From assembly GCA_902793285.1 (NCBI GenBank), contig CADBCV010000016.1:1-64000 (forward strand): a stretch of DNA of 64,000 nucleotides, in the 5' to 3' direction. Position 1 is the first letter of the stretch, and each line of letters starts with the position of its first letter. The translations under genes were made by a program, and so were the position numbers. The stretch is from Oscillospiraceae bacterium (lineage in GTDB: Bacteria; Bacillota; Clostridia; Oscillospirales; Oscillospiraceae). Under the pieces are notes generated by a model. That model did no database searches and was not told where the DNA came from. It worked only from the letters and a program-made list of their open reading frames with translations. Below are positions 52,679 through 59,939 of this stretch, in pieces.

Positions 52679-52900
52679 ATGTGTCTTGCAATACCGCTTC
52701 AATTGCTTTCGATAGACGGCAAAACCGCAGTCGGGGAGGCGATGGGGATGCGCCGGGAGATCCGCGTGGACTTCATCGAAAACCCGCAGGTCGGCGACTA
52801 TGTGATCGTCCACGCGGGCTTTGCCATTGAGCGCCTGCCCGAGCGGCAGGCCCTGGAGGATCTGGAAGCCTGGGAGGATGTGCGCGATGCCCTGGGATAA
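52679..52900 (+). CDS. hypC: Hydrogenase maturation chaperone HypC
   Basis: A 73-residue chaperone starting MCLAIP; Cys2 is the essential residue that carries the Fe(CN)2CO unit with HypD and delivers it to the hydrogenase large subunit. The rest (VDFIENPQVGDYVIVHAGFAI) is a typical HypC barrel. ATAAGGAG lies upstream. It overlaps hypD by 14 bases. Confidence 0.97.
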   Translation: MCLAIPLQLLSIDGKTAVGEAMGMRREIRVDFIENPQVGDYVIVHAGFAIERLPERQALEDLEAWEDVRDALG

Positions 52901-53963
52901 ACGCCGGACCGAGAATGTGCTGCGGGAGATCCGGGAGGACTTGCCGGGGCCGCTGAATCTCATGGAGGTCTGCGGCACACACACCATGGCCATCGCAAAA
53001 TCCGGCCTAAAAGCCATGCTGCCCCCGGGCATCCGGCTTCTGTCCGGGCCCGGCTGCCCGGTCTGCGTCACGCCCCCGCAGGTGATCGACGCGGTGCTGG
53101 AGCTCAGCATGGAGAAGGACGTGCTGCTCACAAGCTACGGCGACATGCTGCGCGTCCCCGGGAGCCGCGCGGGGGACAGCCTTTTGCGCCGAAAAGCGCT
53201 CGGCGCGCAGATCGAGACGGTCTATTCCCCCGTTGACGCGGTGGAGCTTGCCCTGAGACACCCCGAAAAGCAGGTGGTCTTTCTCGGCGTCGGCTTTGAG
53301 ACGACGGCTCCCGGCACGGCGGCTGCGGTGCTCACGGCGCAGGAGAAGGGCGCAAAGAATTTCAGCGTCTGGTCCATGCTCAAGTGCGTGGAGCCCGCGC
53401 TCCGGACGCTTATCCAGTCGGAGGTCTTCTTGGTGGACGGCTTTCTCTGCCCGGGCCATGTGGCGAGTATCATCGGGGCGCGGGGCTTTGCCTTCCTGCC
53501 GGAGGAGTATGGCCTGCCCGCCGTCGTCGCGGGCTTTGAGCCGGAGGATATCCTGCTCGCCGTGAGCCGGCTTGTGCGGCAGCTTGCGGAGCATAGACCG
53601 CGCCTTGAAAACGCCTATCCCCGCGCGGTGTCGGAGCACGGCAACCGCCTCGCCCAGCAGATGCTCGAGACTTGCTTTGAGCGCCGCTTCGACCTCTGGC
53701 GCGGCCTCGGCGGGATCGGGGAGAGCGGGCTTCAACTGAAACCCGCGCTCCGGGATTTTGACGCGGAGCTGCGCTTTAAGGTCTCGTATCCCGAGACGGA
53801 GACAAAGACACCCTGCCGCTGCGGGGATGTGATCACCGGCAGATGCAGCCCGGAGGACTGCCCGCTGTTCGGAAAACGCTGCACGCCGGAGGACCCGGTG
53901 GGGCCCTGCATGGTCTCCTCCGAAGGGGCCTGCGCCGCGACGTGGAAATATAAGGGAGCCTAA
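52887..53963 (+). CDS. hypD: Hydrogenase iron-cofactor assembly protein HypD
   Basis: A 358-residue iron-sulfur protein, the scaffold where CN and CO ligands are added to iron. Conserved motifs are MEVCGTHTMAI, GPGCPVCVTP, GFETTAPGTAAA and a C-terminal cysteine set for a [4Fe-4S] cluster (CRCGDVITGRC, CPLFGKRC). ATG 52887 has GGGAGG nine bases upstream. Its last codons and stop (GGAGCCTAA) match the end of the repeat units that follow. Confidence 0.96.
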   Translation: MPWDKRRTENVLREIREDLPGPLNLMEVCGTHTMAIAKSGLKAMLPPGIRLLSGPGCPVCVTPPQVIDAVLELSMEKDVLLTSYGDMLRVPGSRAGDSLLRRKALGAQIETVYSPVDAVELALRHPEKQVVFLGVGFETTAPGTAAAVLTAQEKGAKNFSVWSMLKCVEPALRTLIQSEVFLVDGFLCPGHVASIIGARGFAFLPEEYGLPAVVAGFEPEDILLAVSRLVRQLAEHRPRLENAYPRAVSEHGNRLAQQMLETCFERRFDLWRGLGGIGESGLQLKPALRDFDAELRFKVSYPETETKTPCRCGDVITGRCSPEDCPLFGKRCTPEDPVGPCMVSSEGACAATWKYKGA

Positions 53964-53965
53964 AA

Positions 53966-54093
53966 GGAAGACTCCCTCAGTCACCAGTGTGCGCACTGGT
54001 GCCAGCTCCCTCGGGGAGGGAGCCAAAAAGGAAGACTCCCTCAGTCACCAGTGTGCGCACTGGTGCCAGCTCCCTCAGGGAGGGAGCCTAAAA
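53966..54093. repeat. Exact 64-bp tandem repeat (two units)
   Basis: Units at 53966-54029 and 54030-54093 are nearly identical and contain the CCAGTGTGCGCACTGG palindrome and CTCCCTCAGGGAGGGAGCC. The GGAAG after the second unit doubles as part of the hypE ribosome binding region. Confidence 0.9.
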
Positions 54094-54106
54094 GGAAGAG
54101 GTTTTT

Positions 54107-55105
54107 ATGGAAGAAATCATCACGCTGGACTACGGCAGCGGCGGGCGAAAGACCGCCCGGCTCATCGAAAAGCTGCTGGTCCCGGCGTTTTCAAACCCGG
54201 CGCTCGATTCCCTCGGCGACGGGGCGATCATAGAGGGGGCTGAACGTCTCGCCTTCTCGACGGACAGCTTCGTGGTAGACCCCATCTTTTTCCCCGGCGG
54301 GGATATCGGCAAGCTTGCGGTCTGCGGCACGGTCAACGACCTTGCGGTCTGCGGCGCGGCGCCGAAGTACCTGAGTCTCGCCCTGATCCTCGAGGAAGGG
54401 CTTCCCATGCGGGAGCTCGAGACCGTTGTCGCCTCCATCCAAAAGGCGGCGGAGTCAGCCGGCGTGCAGATCGTCACCGGCGACACCAAGGTCGTGGAGA
54501 AGGGGAGAGGCGATAAGCTCTACATCAACACCGCCGGCATCGGCTTTGTCAAATACCCCGGCCTCAGTCCCCGGAGCATCCGGGCGGGGGACGCGGTGAT
54601 CGTCTCCGGCACCGTGGGCGACCATGGGACCGCCGTGATGCTTGCCCGCAGCGGCATGATGGAGGGCGAGCTCTGCTCGGACTGCGCGGCCTTGAACGGC
54701 CTTTGCGAGGCGGTGCTCTCCACGGGCGCTGCCGTGCGCGTCCTGCGCGACCCCACAAGGGGCGGCGTCGCCACGACGCTCAATGAATTTATCGAGGGCG
54801 GCGAGCTCGGCATCATCCTCGACGAGGAGAAGATCCCCGTGAGGCCCCAGGTGCAGGCCGCCTGCGACATGCTGGGCCTCGATCCCCTCTACTGCGCAAA
54901 CGAGGGGAAGCTCCTCGCCGTGGTAGACGCGTCCGACGCGGAGTGTGTCCTTGCCGCCATGCGGGAGACTGATGCGGGCCGGGACGCCGCCGTCATCGGC
55001 AAGGTGAGCGCGGAAACACCCGGCAGGCTCGTCCTGCAGACGGCCTTCGGCGGCAGGCGCATCCTGCAAAAGCTCACCGGCGCGCAATTGCCGCGGATCT
55101 GCTGA
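54107..55105 (+). CDS. hypE: Hydrogenase maturation protein HypE
   Basis: A 332-residue ATP-dependent dehydratase of the PurM/SelD fold. It turns the C-terminal thiocarbamate into thiocyanate, the cyanide source for the [NiFe] site. The C-terminus is PRIC, with the essential terminal cysteine. Other motifs are LDYGSGGRKT, FSTDSFVVDP, GDTKVVEKG and RDPTRGGVATTLNE. Confidence 0.97.
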   Translation: MEEIITLDYGSGGRKTARLIEKLLVPAFSNPALDSLGDGAIIEGAERLAFSTDSFVVDPIFFPGGDIGKLAVCGTVNDLAVCGAAPKYLSLALILEEGLPMRELETVVASIQKAAESAGVQIVTGDTKVVEKGRGDKLYINTAGIGFVKYPGLSPRSIRAGDAVIVSGTVGDHGTAVMLARSGMMEGELCSDCAALNGLCEAVLSTGAAVRVLRDPTRGGVATTLNEFIEGGELGIILDEEKIPVRPQVQAACDMLGLDPLYCANEGKLLAVVDASDAECVLAAMRETDAGRDAAVIGKVSAETPGRLVLQTAFGGRRILQKLTGAQLPRIC

Positions 55106-55134
55106 TTGCCTCCGCGCACCGCAGGTCCTGGTTT

Positions 55135-55211
55135 GTCATTCTGAGCGAAGCGAAGAATCCCGTATGGAATGCATGAACAGGGGGATCCTTCGCTGCGCTC
55201 AGGATGACACA
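55135..55211. repeat. TGTCATTCTGAG-type inverted repeat
   Basis: TGTCATTCTGAGCGAAGCGA and GAAGAATCC on one side face GGGATCCTTCGC and TGCGCTCAGGATGACA on the other. It is the second copy of the 34172-34256 family and lies between hypE and the hydrogenase structural genes. Confidence 0.85.
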
Positions 55212-55295
55212 AAGCAGAACTCAGGATGGCTCAGAAGGAAAAAGCGGACAGAATTTATTTATAAGTAAATTTGCAATATTAGAGAGGTGAATGGT

Positions 55296-55688
55296 ATGCA
55301 GGCGTACAAGAGAACGGATATTTCCAAAGACCAGGTCGTACCGATCGCAGAGAAGATGCGCAAGGCCGGCGTGGGCCTCGTGATGATCCACGGCTACCTC
55401 AACGAGGAGGGCAAGATGGACATCTCCTGGGACTACGCGGTGGAGCCTGTCATCGAGTCGTACCATGTGGTGGGGGAGGATACCCTGCCCACGATCAGCG
55501 GCATCTACGACGAGGCCGCGGCCTGGCCCGAGCGCGAGCTCAACGAGATCTACGGCACCGTGTTCGAGGGGCTGGACATGTCAAAGCGTCTCTTCCTCCC
55601 GGAGGAGATGCTGGAGACCCAGGGCAAGGGCCACATCATGGTCACGCCGCTCGAGGAGCTGCGCGCGAAGAATATAAAGGAGGGATAA
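55296..55688 (+). CDS. mbhK: Membrane-bound hydrogenase NuoC-like subunit (MbhK/EchD)
   Basis: A 130-residue soluble subunit of the 30-kDa NADH dehydrogenase family. It keeps the late NuoC-like region (ERELNEIYGTVFEGLDMSKRL then LLE/LPEEM). In Mbh and Ech complexes it packs beside the large subunit. ATG 55296 has AGAGAGG eight bases upstream. One base separates its stop from the large-subunit start. Confidence 0.85.
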   Translation: MQAYKRTDISKDQVVPIAEKMRKAGVGLVMIHGYLNEEGKMDISWDYAVEPVIESYHVVGEDTLPTISGIYDEAAAWPERELNEIYGTVFEGLDMSKRLFLPEEMLETQGKGHIMVTPLEELRAKNIKEG

Positions 55689-55689
55689 G

Positions 55690-56772
55690 ATGAGCTATAT
55701 CGTTCCCATCGGCCCCTACCACCCCGCATTGGAGGAGCCCATCCATGCCAAGCTCTACACCGAGGGGGAGGTCATCAAGGACGCGGAGGTCTTCGTGGGC
55801 TATAACCACCGCGGCATCGAAAAGCTCGCCACCGAGAGAAACGCCATCCAGACGCTCGTGCTGGTGGAGCGCGTGTGCGGCATCTGTTCGCACTCCCACG
55901 CCCTGACCTACGCCATGTGCGTCGAGCAGATCAACGGCATTGAGGTCCCGAAGCGCGGCGAGTACATCCGCGTCATCACCGCGGAGCTCGAACGCCTGCA
56001 CTCCCACTTCCTCTGGCTCGGCGTCGCGTGCCACATCATCGGGCACGACAGCATGTTTATGCACATCTGGGACGAGCGCGAGCTGATCATGGACCTTCTT
56101 GAGGAGCTCAGCGGCAACCGCGTCAACTACGCCATGGTCACCATCGGCGGCGCCCGCCGGGATATTGACGATGAACTCAAGGCGAAGCTCTTAAAGTCCC
56201 TCGACAAGCTCAAGGGTCCCATGGACCGCATCGTCGAGATCGCCCTGAACGACAAGACCATCGCCCTGCGCACGAAGGGCGTCGGCGTTTTGAAGAAAGA
56301 GGACGCCGTCCGCATCGGCGCCATCGGCCCCCACGCGAGAGCGTCTGGCGTGGACGTGGACGTGCGGCGCGATTCCCCCTACTGCTCCTACGGCGACTTC
56401 AAGTTCGATGTCCCCGTGCAGGAGAGCGGTGATGTGTTCGCCCGCGTTGTGATCCGCGCGCTCGAGTGCTATGAGAGCATCAAGATCATCGAGCAGGCGC
56501 TCCGAAACCTGCCCGACACGCCCATCAACCTCGGCAACAAGCTGCTCAAGATCCAGAAGGGCTCCGCCGTCTGCCGGCACGAGGCGCCGCGCGGGCAGCT
56601 CACCCAGATGGTCGTGGGCAACGGCGGCTTCAATAACCACCGCGTCAGCATCCACGTGCCGAGCTATAAGAACACCCCCACCATCCCCTTCATGCTCCGG
56701 GGCAACAGCGTGGCCGACGCGGGTCTCATTATTGCCAGCATCGACCCCTGCTTCAGTTGTCTCGACCGCTGA
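55690..56772 (+). CDS. mbhL: Group 4 [NiFe] hydrogenase large subunit (MbhL/EchE)
   Basis: A 360-residue catalytic subunit. The four nickel-ligand cysteines are in RVCGICSHSH and DPCFSC. The protein ends right after DPCFSCLDR, so there is no C-terminal extension to be cleaved and no maturation protease should be needed, as reported for some Ech and CooH enzymes. The cysteines separate it from the related NuoD, which lacks them. It should reduce protons with electrons from ferredoxin through MbhN and MbhJ. Confidence 0.95.
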   Translation: MSYIVPIGPYHPALEEPIHAKLYTEGEVIKDAEVFVGYNHRGIEKLATERNAIQTLVLVERVCGICSHSHALTYAMCVEQINGIEVPKRGEYIRVITAELERLHSHFLWLGVACHIIGHDSMFMHIWDERELIMDLLEELSGNRVNYAMVTIGGARRDIDDELKAKLLKSLDKLKGPMDRIVEIALNDKTIALRTKGVGVLKKEDAVRIGAIGPHARASGVDVDVRRDSPYCSYGDFKFDVPVQESGDVFARVVIRALECYESIKIIEQALRNLPDTPINLGNKLLKIQKGSAVCRHEAPRGQLTQMVVGNGGFNNHRVSIHVPSYKNTPTIPFMLRGNSVADAGLIIASIDPCFSCLDR

Positions 56773-56775
56773 GCC

Positions 56776-57117
56776 ATGCATGAGCTCGCGCTGACCAAAA
56801 GCCTCATCGAGCTTGTCGAACGGCAGGCGGAGGCCCAGGGCTTTCACCGGGCGCTGGAGATCCGCCTCATGCTCGGCGAGTACTCCGGCGTGATCCCGGA
56901 ATACATTCTCGACCTCTTCCCGGAGGCGGCGAAGGATACCCCGGCCGCGGGGGCGGCGCTCGTCTTTGAAAAGCTGCCGGGGCGCTTTCAGTGTTCCGCC
57001 TGCGGATACGAGGGCCCGGTCGACCGGCACGCGGCCGTCTGCCCCCAGTGCGGCGGCACGGCCCTCAAAATGACCGCCGGGCGCGAATTCTTCGTCGACA
57101 GCCTCAAGGTCGAATAA
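56776..57117 (+). CDS. hypA: Hydrogenase nickel-insertion protein HypA
   Basis: A 113-residue metallochaperone. The N-terminal MHELALT holds the nickel-binding His2, and CSACGYEG with CPQCGG forms the zinc site. It normally works with the GTPase HypB, which is not in this window. It is placed between the large-subunit gene and the antiporter genes, three bases after mbhL. Confidence 0.96.
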   Translation: MHELALTKSLIELVERQAEAQGFHRALEIRLMLGEYSGVIPEYILDLFPEAAKDTPAAGAALVFEKLPGRFQCSACGYEGPVDRHAAVCPQCGGTALKMTAGREFFVDSLKVE

Positions 57118-57125
57118 AACGCAGG

Positions 57126-57250
57126 TATAGTAAACGCAAAAAGGAATTGCGTTTACTACACCATATGAAAGCCGTTTTTCTCGCCCCTGACGGGGCAAGC
57201 GAAAAACATGGCTAAATCGTAAACTCATTTTTCAAATTCGTTTACGATAA
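57126..57250. repeat. Second copy of the TAGTAAACGC palindrome element
   Basis: Nearly identical to 13147-13272: TAGTAAACGCAA/TTGCGTTTACTA, then CGCCCCTGACGGGGC, then CGTAAAC/GTTTACG. The two copies are 44 kb apart. Confidence 0.85.
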
Positions 57251-57251
57251 C

Positions 57252-57383
57252 TTGCCTCTCCCTCTGGGAGAGGTGCCCCAGTGCGCACATCTGGGGCGGA
57301 GAGGGTCTGTCGGACCTGTGCCCTCTCAGTCACGGCGCGGACGGACACGCGCCGTGACAGCTCCCCCAGAGGGGGAGCCAAGA
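57252..57383. repeat. Palindromic repeat element (CCTCTCCC variant)
   Basis: CTTGCCTCTCCCTCTGGGAG opens it, GCGCACATCTGGGGCGGAGAG follows, then GTCACGGCGCG/CGCGCCGTGAC and CTCCCCCAGAGGGGGAGCC. Same variant as near 20.7 kb. Confidence 0.85.
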
Positions 57384-57413
57384 GATGTTCGCAATTGAAA
57401 GGAGAGGAAAAAC

Positions 57414-57932
57414 TTGCCCAAGACAAAACTTCCCGCAGTTGTGTCTACCTTTTGCCTGTGCTTTGTCTTCTGGCTGCTGCTCACCTGGAGCTTTACGGCG
57501 CAGGAGATGATCGCGGGCGCGGTAGTGAGCCTCGCGGTGGCTCTCTTTACCTCGCATTTCTTCATCCATGAGGATGCCTTCTGGCTCCTGCGGCCCGCGA
57601 AGCTCGCGGCGCTTATAAGCTATGCCTTCGTGTTTCTGGCTGAGCTTGTGAAGGCCAATGTGGACGTGGCCGGCCGCTGCTTTGCCGGCTGCAAGGATGT
57701 AAACCCTGGCATCGTCAAGGTCCCCGTGGACCTCAAGGGCGATTATGCCGAGGATATGCTCGCAAACTCCATCACCCTCACCCCCGGCACCATCACCCTG
57801 GATATTGCCGAGCAGGACGGGAAGACCTGGTATTACATCCACTGGATCGACGTCGCGGAGACGGACCGCGAAAAGGCGGGCGAGCTCATCAAGGGCCGCC
57901 TCGAAAAAGAAATCAGGAGGATCTGGGAATGA
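57414..57932 (+). CDS. mbhA: MrpE/MnhE-like subunit of the hydrogenase antiporter module (MbhA)
   Basis: A 172-residue membrane protein with two N-terminal helices (about 8-50) and a soluble tail containing NSITLTPGTITLDI, the hallmark of MnhE. The start is TTG after AAGGAGAGG. It opens a block of tightly overlapping genes that encode an Mrp-like Na+/H+ antiporter unit joined to the hydrogenase. It overlaps the next gene by four bases. Confidence 0.9.
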   Translation: MPKTKLPAVVSTFCLCFVFWLLLTWSFTAQEMIAGAVVSLAVALFTSHFFIHEDAFWLLRPAKLAALISYAFVFLAELVKANVDVAGRCFAGCKDVNPGIVKVPVDLKGDYAEDMLANSITLTPGTITLDIAEQDGKTWYYIHWIDVAETDREKAGELIKGRLEKEIRRIWE

Positions 57933-58198
57933 GAATTGAACTGCTGCTGTTTTCCGTGGCCTTTGCGTTTCTCGCGCTGATTCTCCTGCTGCGCCTTGCC
58001 AAGGGCCCCACGGCTGCCGACCGCATGGTCGCCGGCGACAGCATGGACGTGCTGGTCTGCTGCGCGATGGTGCTCTACTCGCTCTACTCCGGCAGGGGCA
58101 TCTATCTCGACATCGCCATCATCTGCGCGCTGCTCGGCATTGTGGATACGATGTTGGTCGGGCGCTATCTCGAAAAGGGAAGGTGGTTTGAAAAATGA
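57929..58198 (+). CDS. mbhB: MrpF/MnhF-like subunit (MbhB)
   Basis: An 89-residue protein of three helices with RLAKGPTAADRMVAGD, the conserved MrpF loop. It is a structural subunit of the sodium/proton-translocating module. It overlaps both neighbours by four bases. Confidence 0.92.
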   Translation: MRIELLLFSVAFAFLALILLLRLAKGPTAADRMVAGDSMDVLVCCAMVLYSLYSGRGIYLDIAIICALLGIVDTMLVGRYLEKGRWFEK

Positions 58199-58533
58199 GA
58201 ATCGTGATCGACATTCTGATCGCCGTCGGCTTCATCTTCGCCCTCGCCGGCGCGAAGGGCGTCATCCAGATGCCGGACGCCTTCTGCCGTATGCAGGCCA
58301 GCACCTGCATCACAACGCTCGGCATCCTCGGCGTCGCGCTGGGCGGCGCGCTCTATGCCTTCTTCGTGCTGGGCAGCGTCGGCACCGGCGTGAAGGTCCT
58401 GCTCCTCGGCCTGCTGATCCTGACCATCAACCCCATCGGCGCCCACTCCATCGCCAAGGGCGCCTACAAGAGCGGTGTCCGCCCCGAAAAAGAGATGGAA
58501 ATTGACGATTACGGGAGGGATTTCCATGACTAA
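58195..58533 (+). CDS. mbhC: MrpG/MnhG-like subunit (MbhC)
   Basis: A 112-residue protein of three helices with MPDAFCRMQASTCITTLGI, the signature of MrpG. The tail continues as a short charged segment that overlaps the next gene by eight bases. Confidence 0.92.
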   Translation: MRIVIDILIAVGFIFALAGAKGVIQMPDAFCRMQASTCITTLGILGVALGGALYAFFVLGSVGTGVKVLLLGLLILTINPIGAHSIAKGAYKSGVRPEKEMEIDDYGRDFHD

Positions 58534-58777
58534 CATTGTTGCGCTTCTCGACGTTCTGGTCGTCCTCGGCGTCGTGGTCTCGGCGATCATCGCCTGCCAC
58601 AGCGAAAAGCTCCTGAGCGCAGTGATTGCCCTCGGCGTGACCGGCATCTTCTGCGCCGCGGCCTTTCTCGTGATGCACGCGCCGGACGTCGCCATTTCCG
58701 AGGCTGCCGTGGGCGCGGCGCTCACGCCGCTCGTGTTCATCGCGGCCCTCAAGAAAATGAGAGGAGGGGACGACTGA
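58526..58777 (+). CDS. mbhD: MbhD-like subunit (DUF4040, MrpA C-terminal part)
   Basis: An 83-residue membrane protein of three helices. SEAAVGAALTPLVFIAAL is typical of DUF4040, which corresponds to part of the MrpA C-terminus split off in Mbh complexes. ATG 58526 has GGGAGGG upstream. It overlaps the following start by one base. Confidence 0.85.
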   Translation: MTNIVALLDVLVVLGVVVSAIIACHSEKLLSAVIALGVTGIFCAAAFLVMHAPDVAISEAAVGAALTPLVFIAALKKMRGGDD

Positions 58778-59139
58778 TGAAAAAGTGGCTCACCTATGTC
58801 TGCCTCGGCGTGATCCTCTTCACCTGCGTCTTCACGACGCGGACCCTCTCCTCCCTCGACCGCAGCTATGAGGGGCACGACGCCCCTGTCCCTGTGTATG
58901 AGCTGCAGCAGAACCCCGACGCCTACGATGTCAGCATCGCCACCGGCGCGGCGGACGCCATCGTCCAGGAAAACCTCGCCGAGACTCACGCCGTAAACGA
59001 TGTCACTTCCATTGTCTTTGACTTCCGCGGCTACGACACCATGGGCGAGGCGTTCATCCTCGTCACGGCCCTGACAGGCAGCGCGGTCATCCTCTTCAGG
59101 AAAAAAACCGAAAAGGAGGACGAGAGCAATGCAGGATAA
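58777..59139 (+). CDS. mbhE: MbhE-like subunit
   Basis: A 120-residue protein with an N-terminal helix, an external loop and a second helix. VNDVTSIVFDFRGYDTMGEAFIL is the conserved MbhE/MrpA-terminal motif. In Mbh structures this subunit bridges the antiporter parts. It overlaps the next gene by eleven bases. Confidence 0.85.
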   Translation: MKKWLTYVCLGVILFTCVFTTRTLSSLDRSYEGHDAPVPVYELQQNPDAYDVSIATGAADAIVQENLAETHAVNDVTSIVFDFRGYDTMGEAFILVTALTGSAVILFRKKTEKEDESNAG

Positions 59140-59587
59140 ACCCGTCGTCAAGAATGTGATCGCCCGCTGCGGCTGCGACAGGATCCTGCCGCTCGCCTCG
59201 GTCTATATCCTGTACATCATCCTCCACGGCCATCTCTCTCCCGGCGGCGGCTTCCAGGGCGGCGTCATGATGGTGGCGCTCGTGGCTCTGGTCGCCCTCG
59301 GCCACGGGTATGAGACCACGGTCCAAACCTTCAGCTATCATCTCCTGCACAAAACGGAGGGCTTTGCCTCCATCTTCTATGTGGCGCTCGGCCTGCTGGG
59401 CGTCGCGGCGGGCGCGCACTTTGCGCAGAACGTCCTGTACCTCGGGAAGATCGGCAGCCTTTACAGCGCCGGCACCATCTTCTGGATGAACGTGACCGTC
59501 GGCATCAAGGTCATCACCGGCGTCGGCTCCATCGCGCTTTTGATGCTGGGCATCCTGCGGGACGCGAATGAGAAAGAGGTGAAGTGA
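59129..59587 (+). CDS. mbhF: MrpB/MnhB-like subunit (MbhF)
   Basis: A 152-residue membrane protein with four helices and HGHLSPGGGFQGGVMM, the invariant loop of MnhB proteins. It is part of the sodium-translocating unit. Confidence 0.92.
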   Translation: MQDKPVVKNVIARCGCDRILPLASVYILYIILHGHLSPGGGFQGGVMMVALVALVALGHGYETTVQTFSYHLLHKTEGFASIFYVALGLLGVAAGAHFAQNVLYLGKIGSLYSAGTIFWMNVTVGIKVITGVGSIALLMLGILRDANEKEVK

Positions 59588-59588
59588 C

Positions 59589-59939
59589 ATGATCCAATTC
59601 AACTACATCGCCGCCTTCTTCCTCATCTGTCTCGGCTTCTATACCATCGTCACAAAGTACAATCTCGTGAAGACGGTCATCGGCATGTCCGTGATGGATT
59701 ACGGCGTGAATCTGCTCATCATCTCCATCGGCTACACCCCGGGCGGCACCGCGCCGATCTTCACGGCGGGGGAGCTCACCCAGGCAAGCTACTTCGTCGA
59801 TCCCATCCCCCAGGCGCTCACGCTCACCAGCATCGTTATCGGCGCCTGCGTCACGGCCATGTCCATGTCCCTCATCATCCGCCTGCATGAGTCCTACGGG
59901 ACGCTTGACACGAGAGAGATAAGGAGGCTGAGAGGATGA
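59589..59939 (+). CDS. mbhG: MrpC/NuoK-like subunit (MbhG)
   Basis: A 116-residue three-helix protein of the NuoK/MrpC family, with VKTVIGMSVMDYGVNLLII and DPIPQALTLTSIVIG, the typical last-helix start. It contributes to the ion path. It overlaps the large antiporter gene by four bases. Confidence 0.92.
   Translation: MIQFNYIAAFFLICLGFYTIVTKYNLVKTVIGMSVMDYGVNLLIISIGYTPGGTAPIFTAGELTQASYFVDPIPQALTLTSIVIGACVTAMSMSLIIRLHESYGTLDTREIRRLRG

Noticed and set aside
53966..54093. Two 64-bp repeats considered as a CRISPR or attachment site.
   Set aside because: The whole 64 bases repeat with no variable spacer; they match the dispersed CTCCCTC family.
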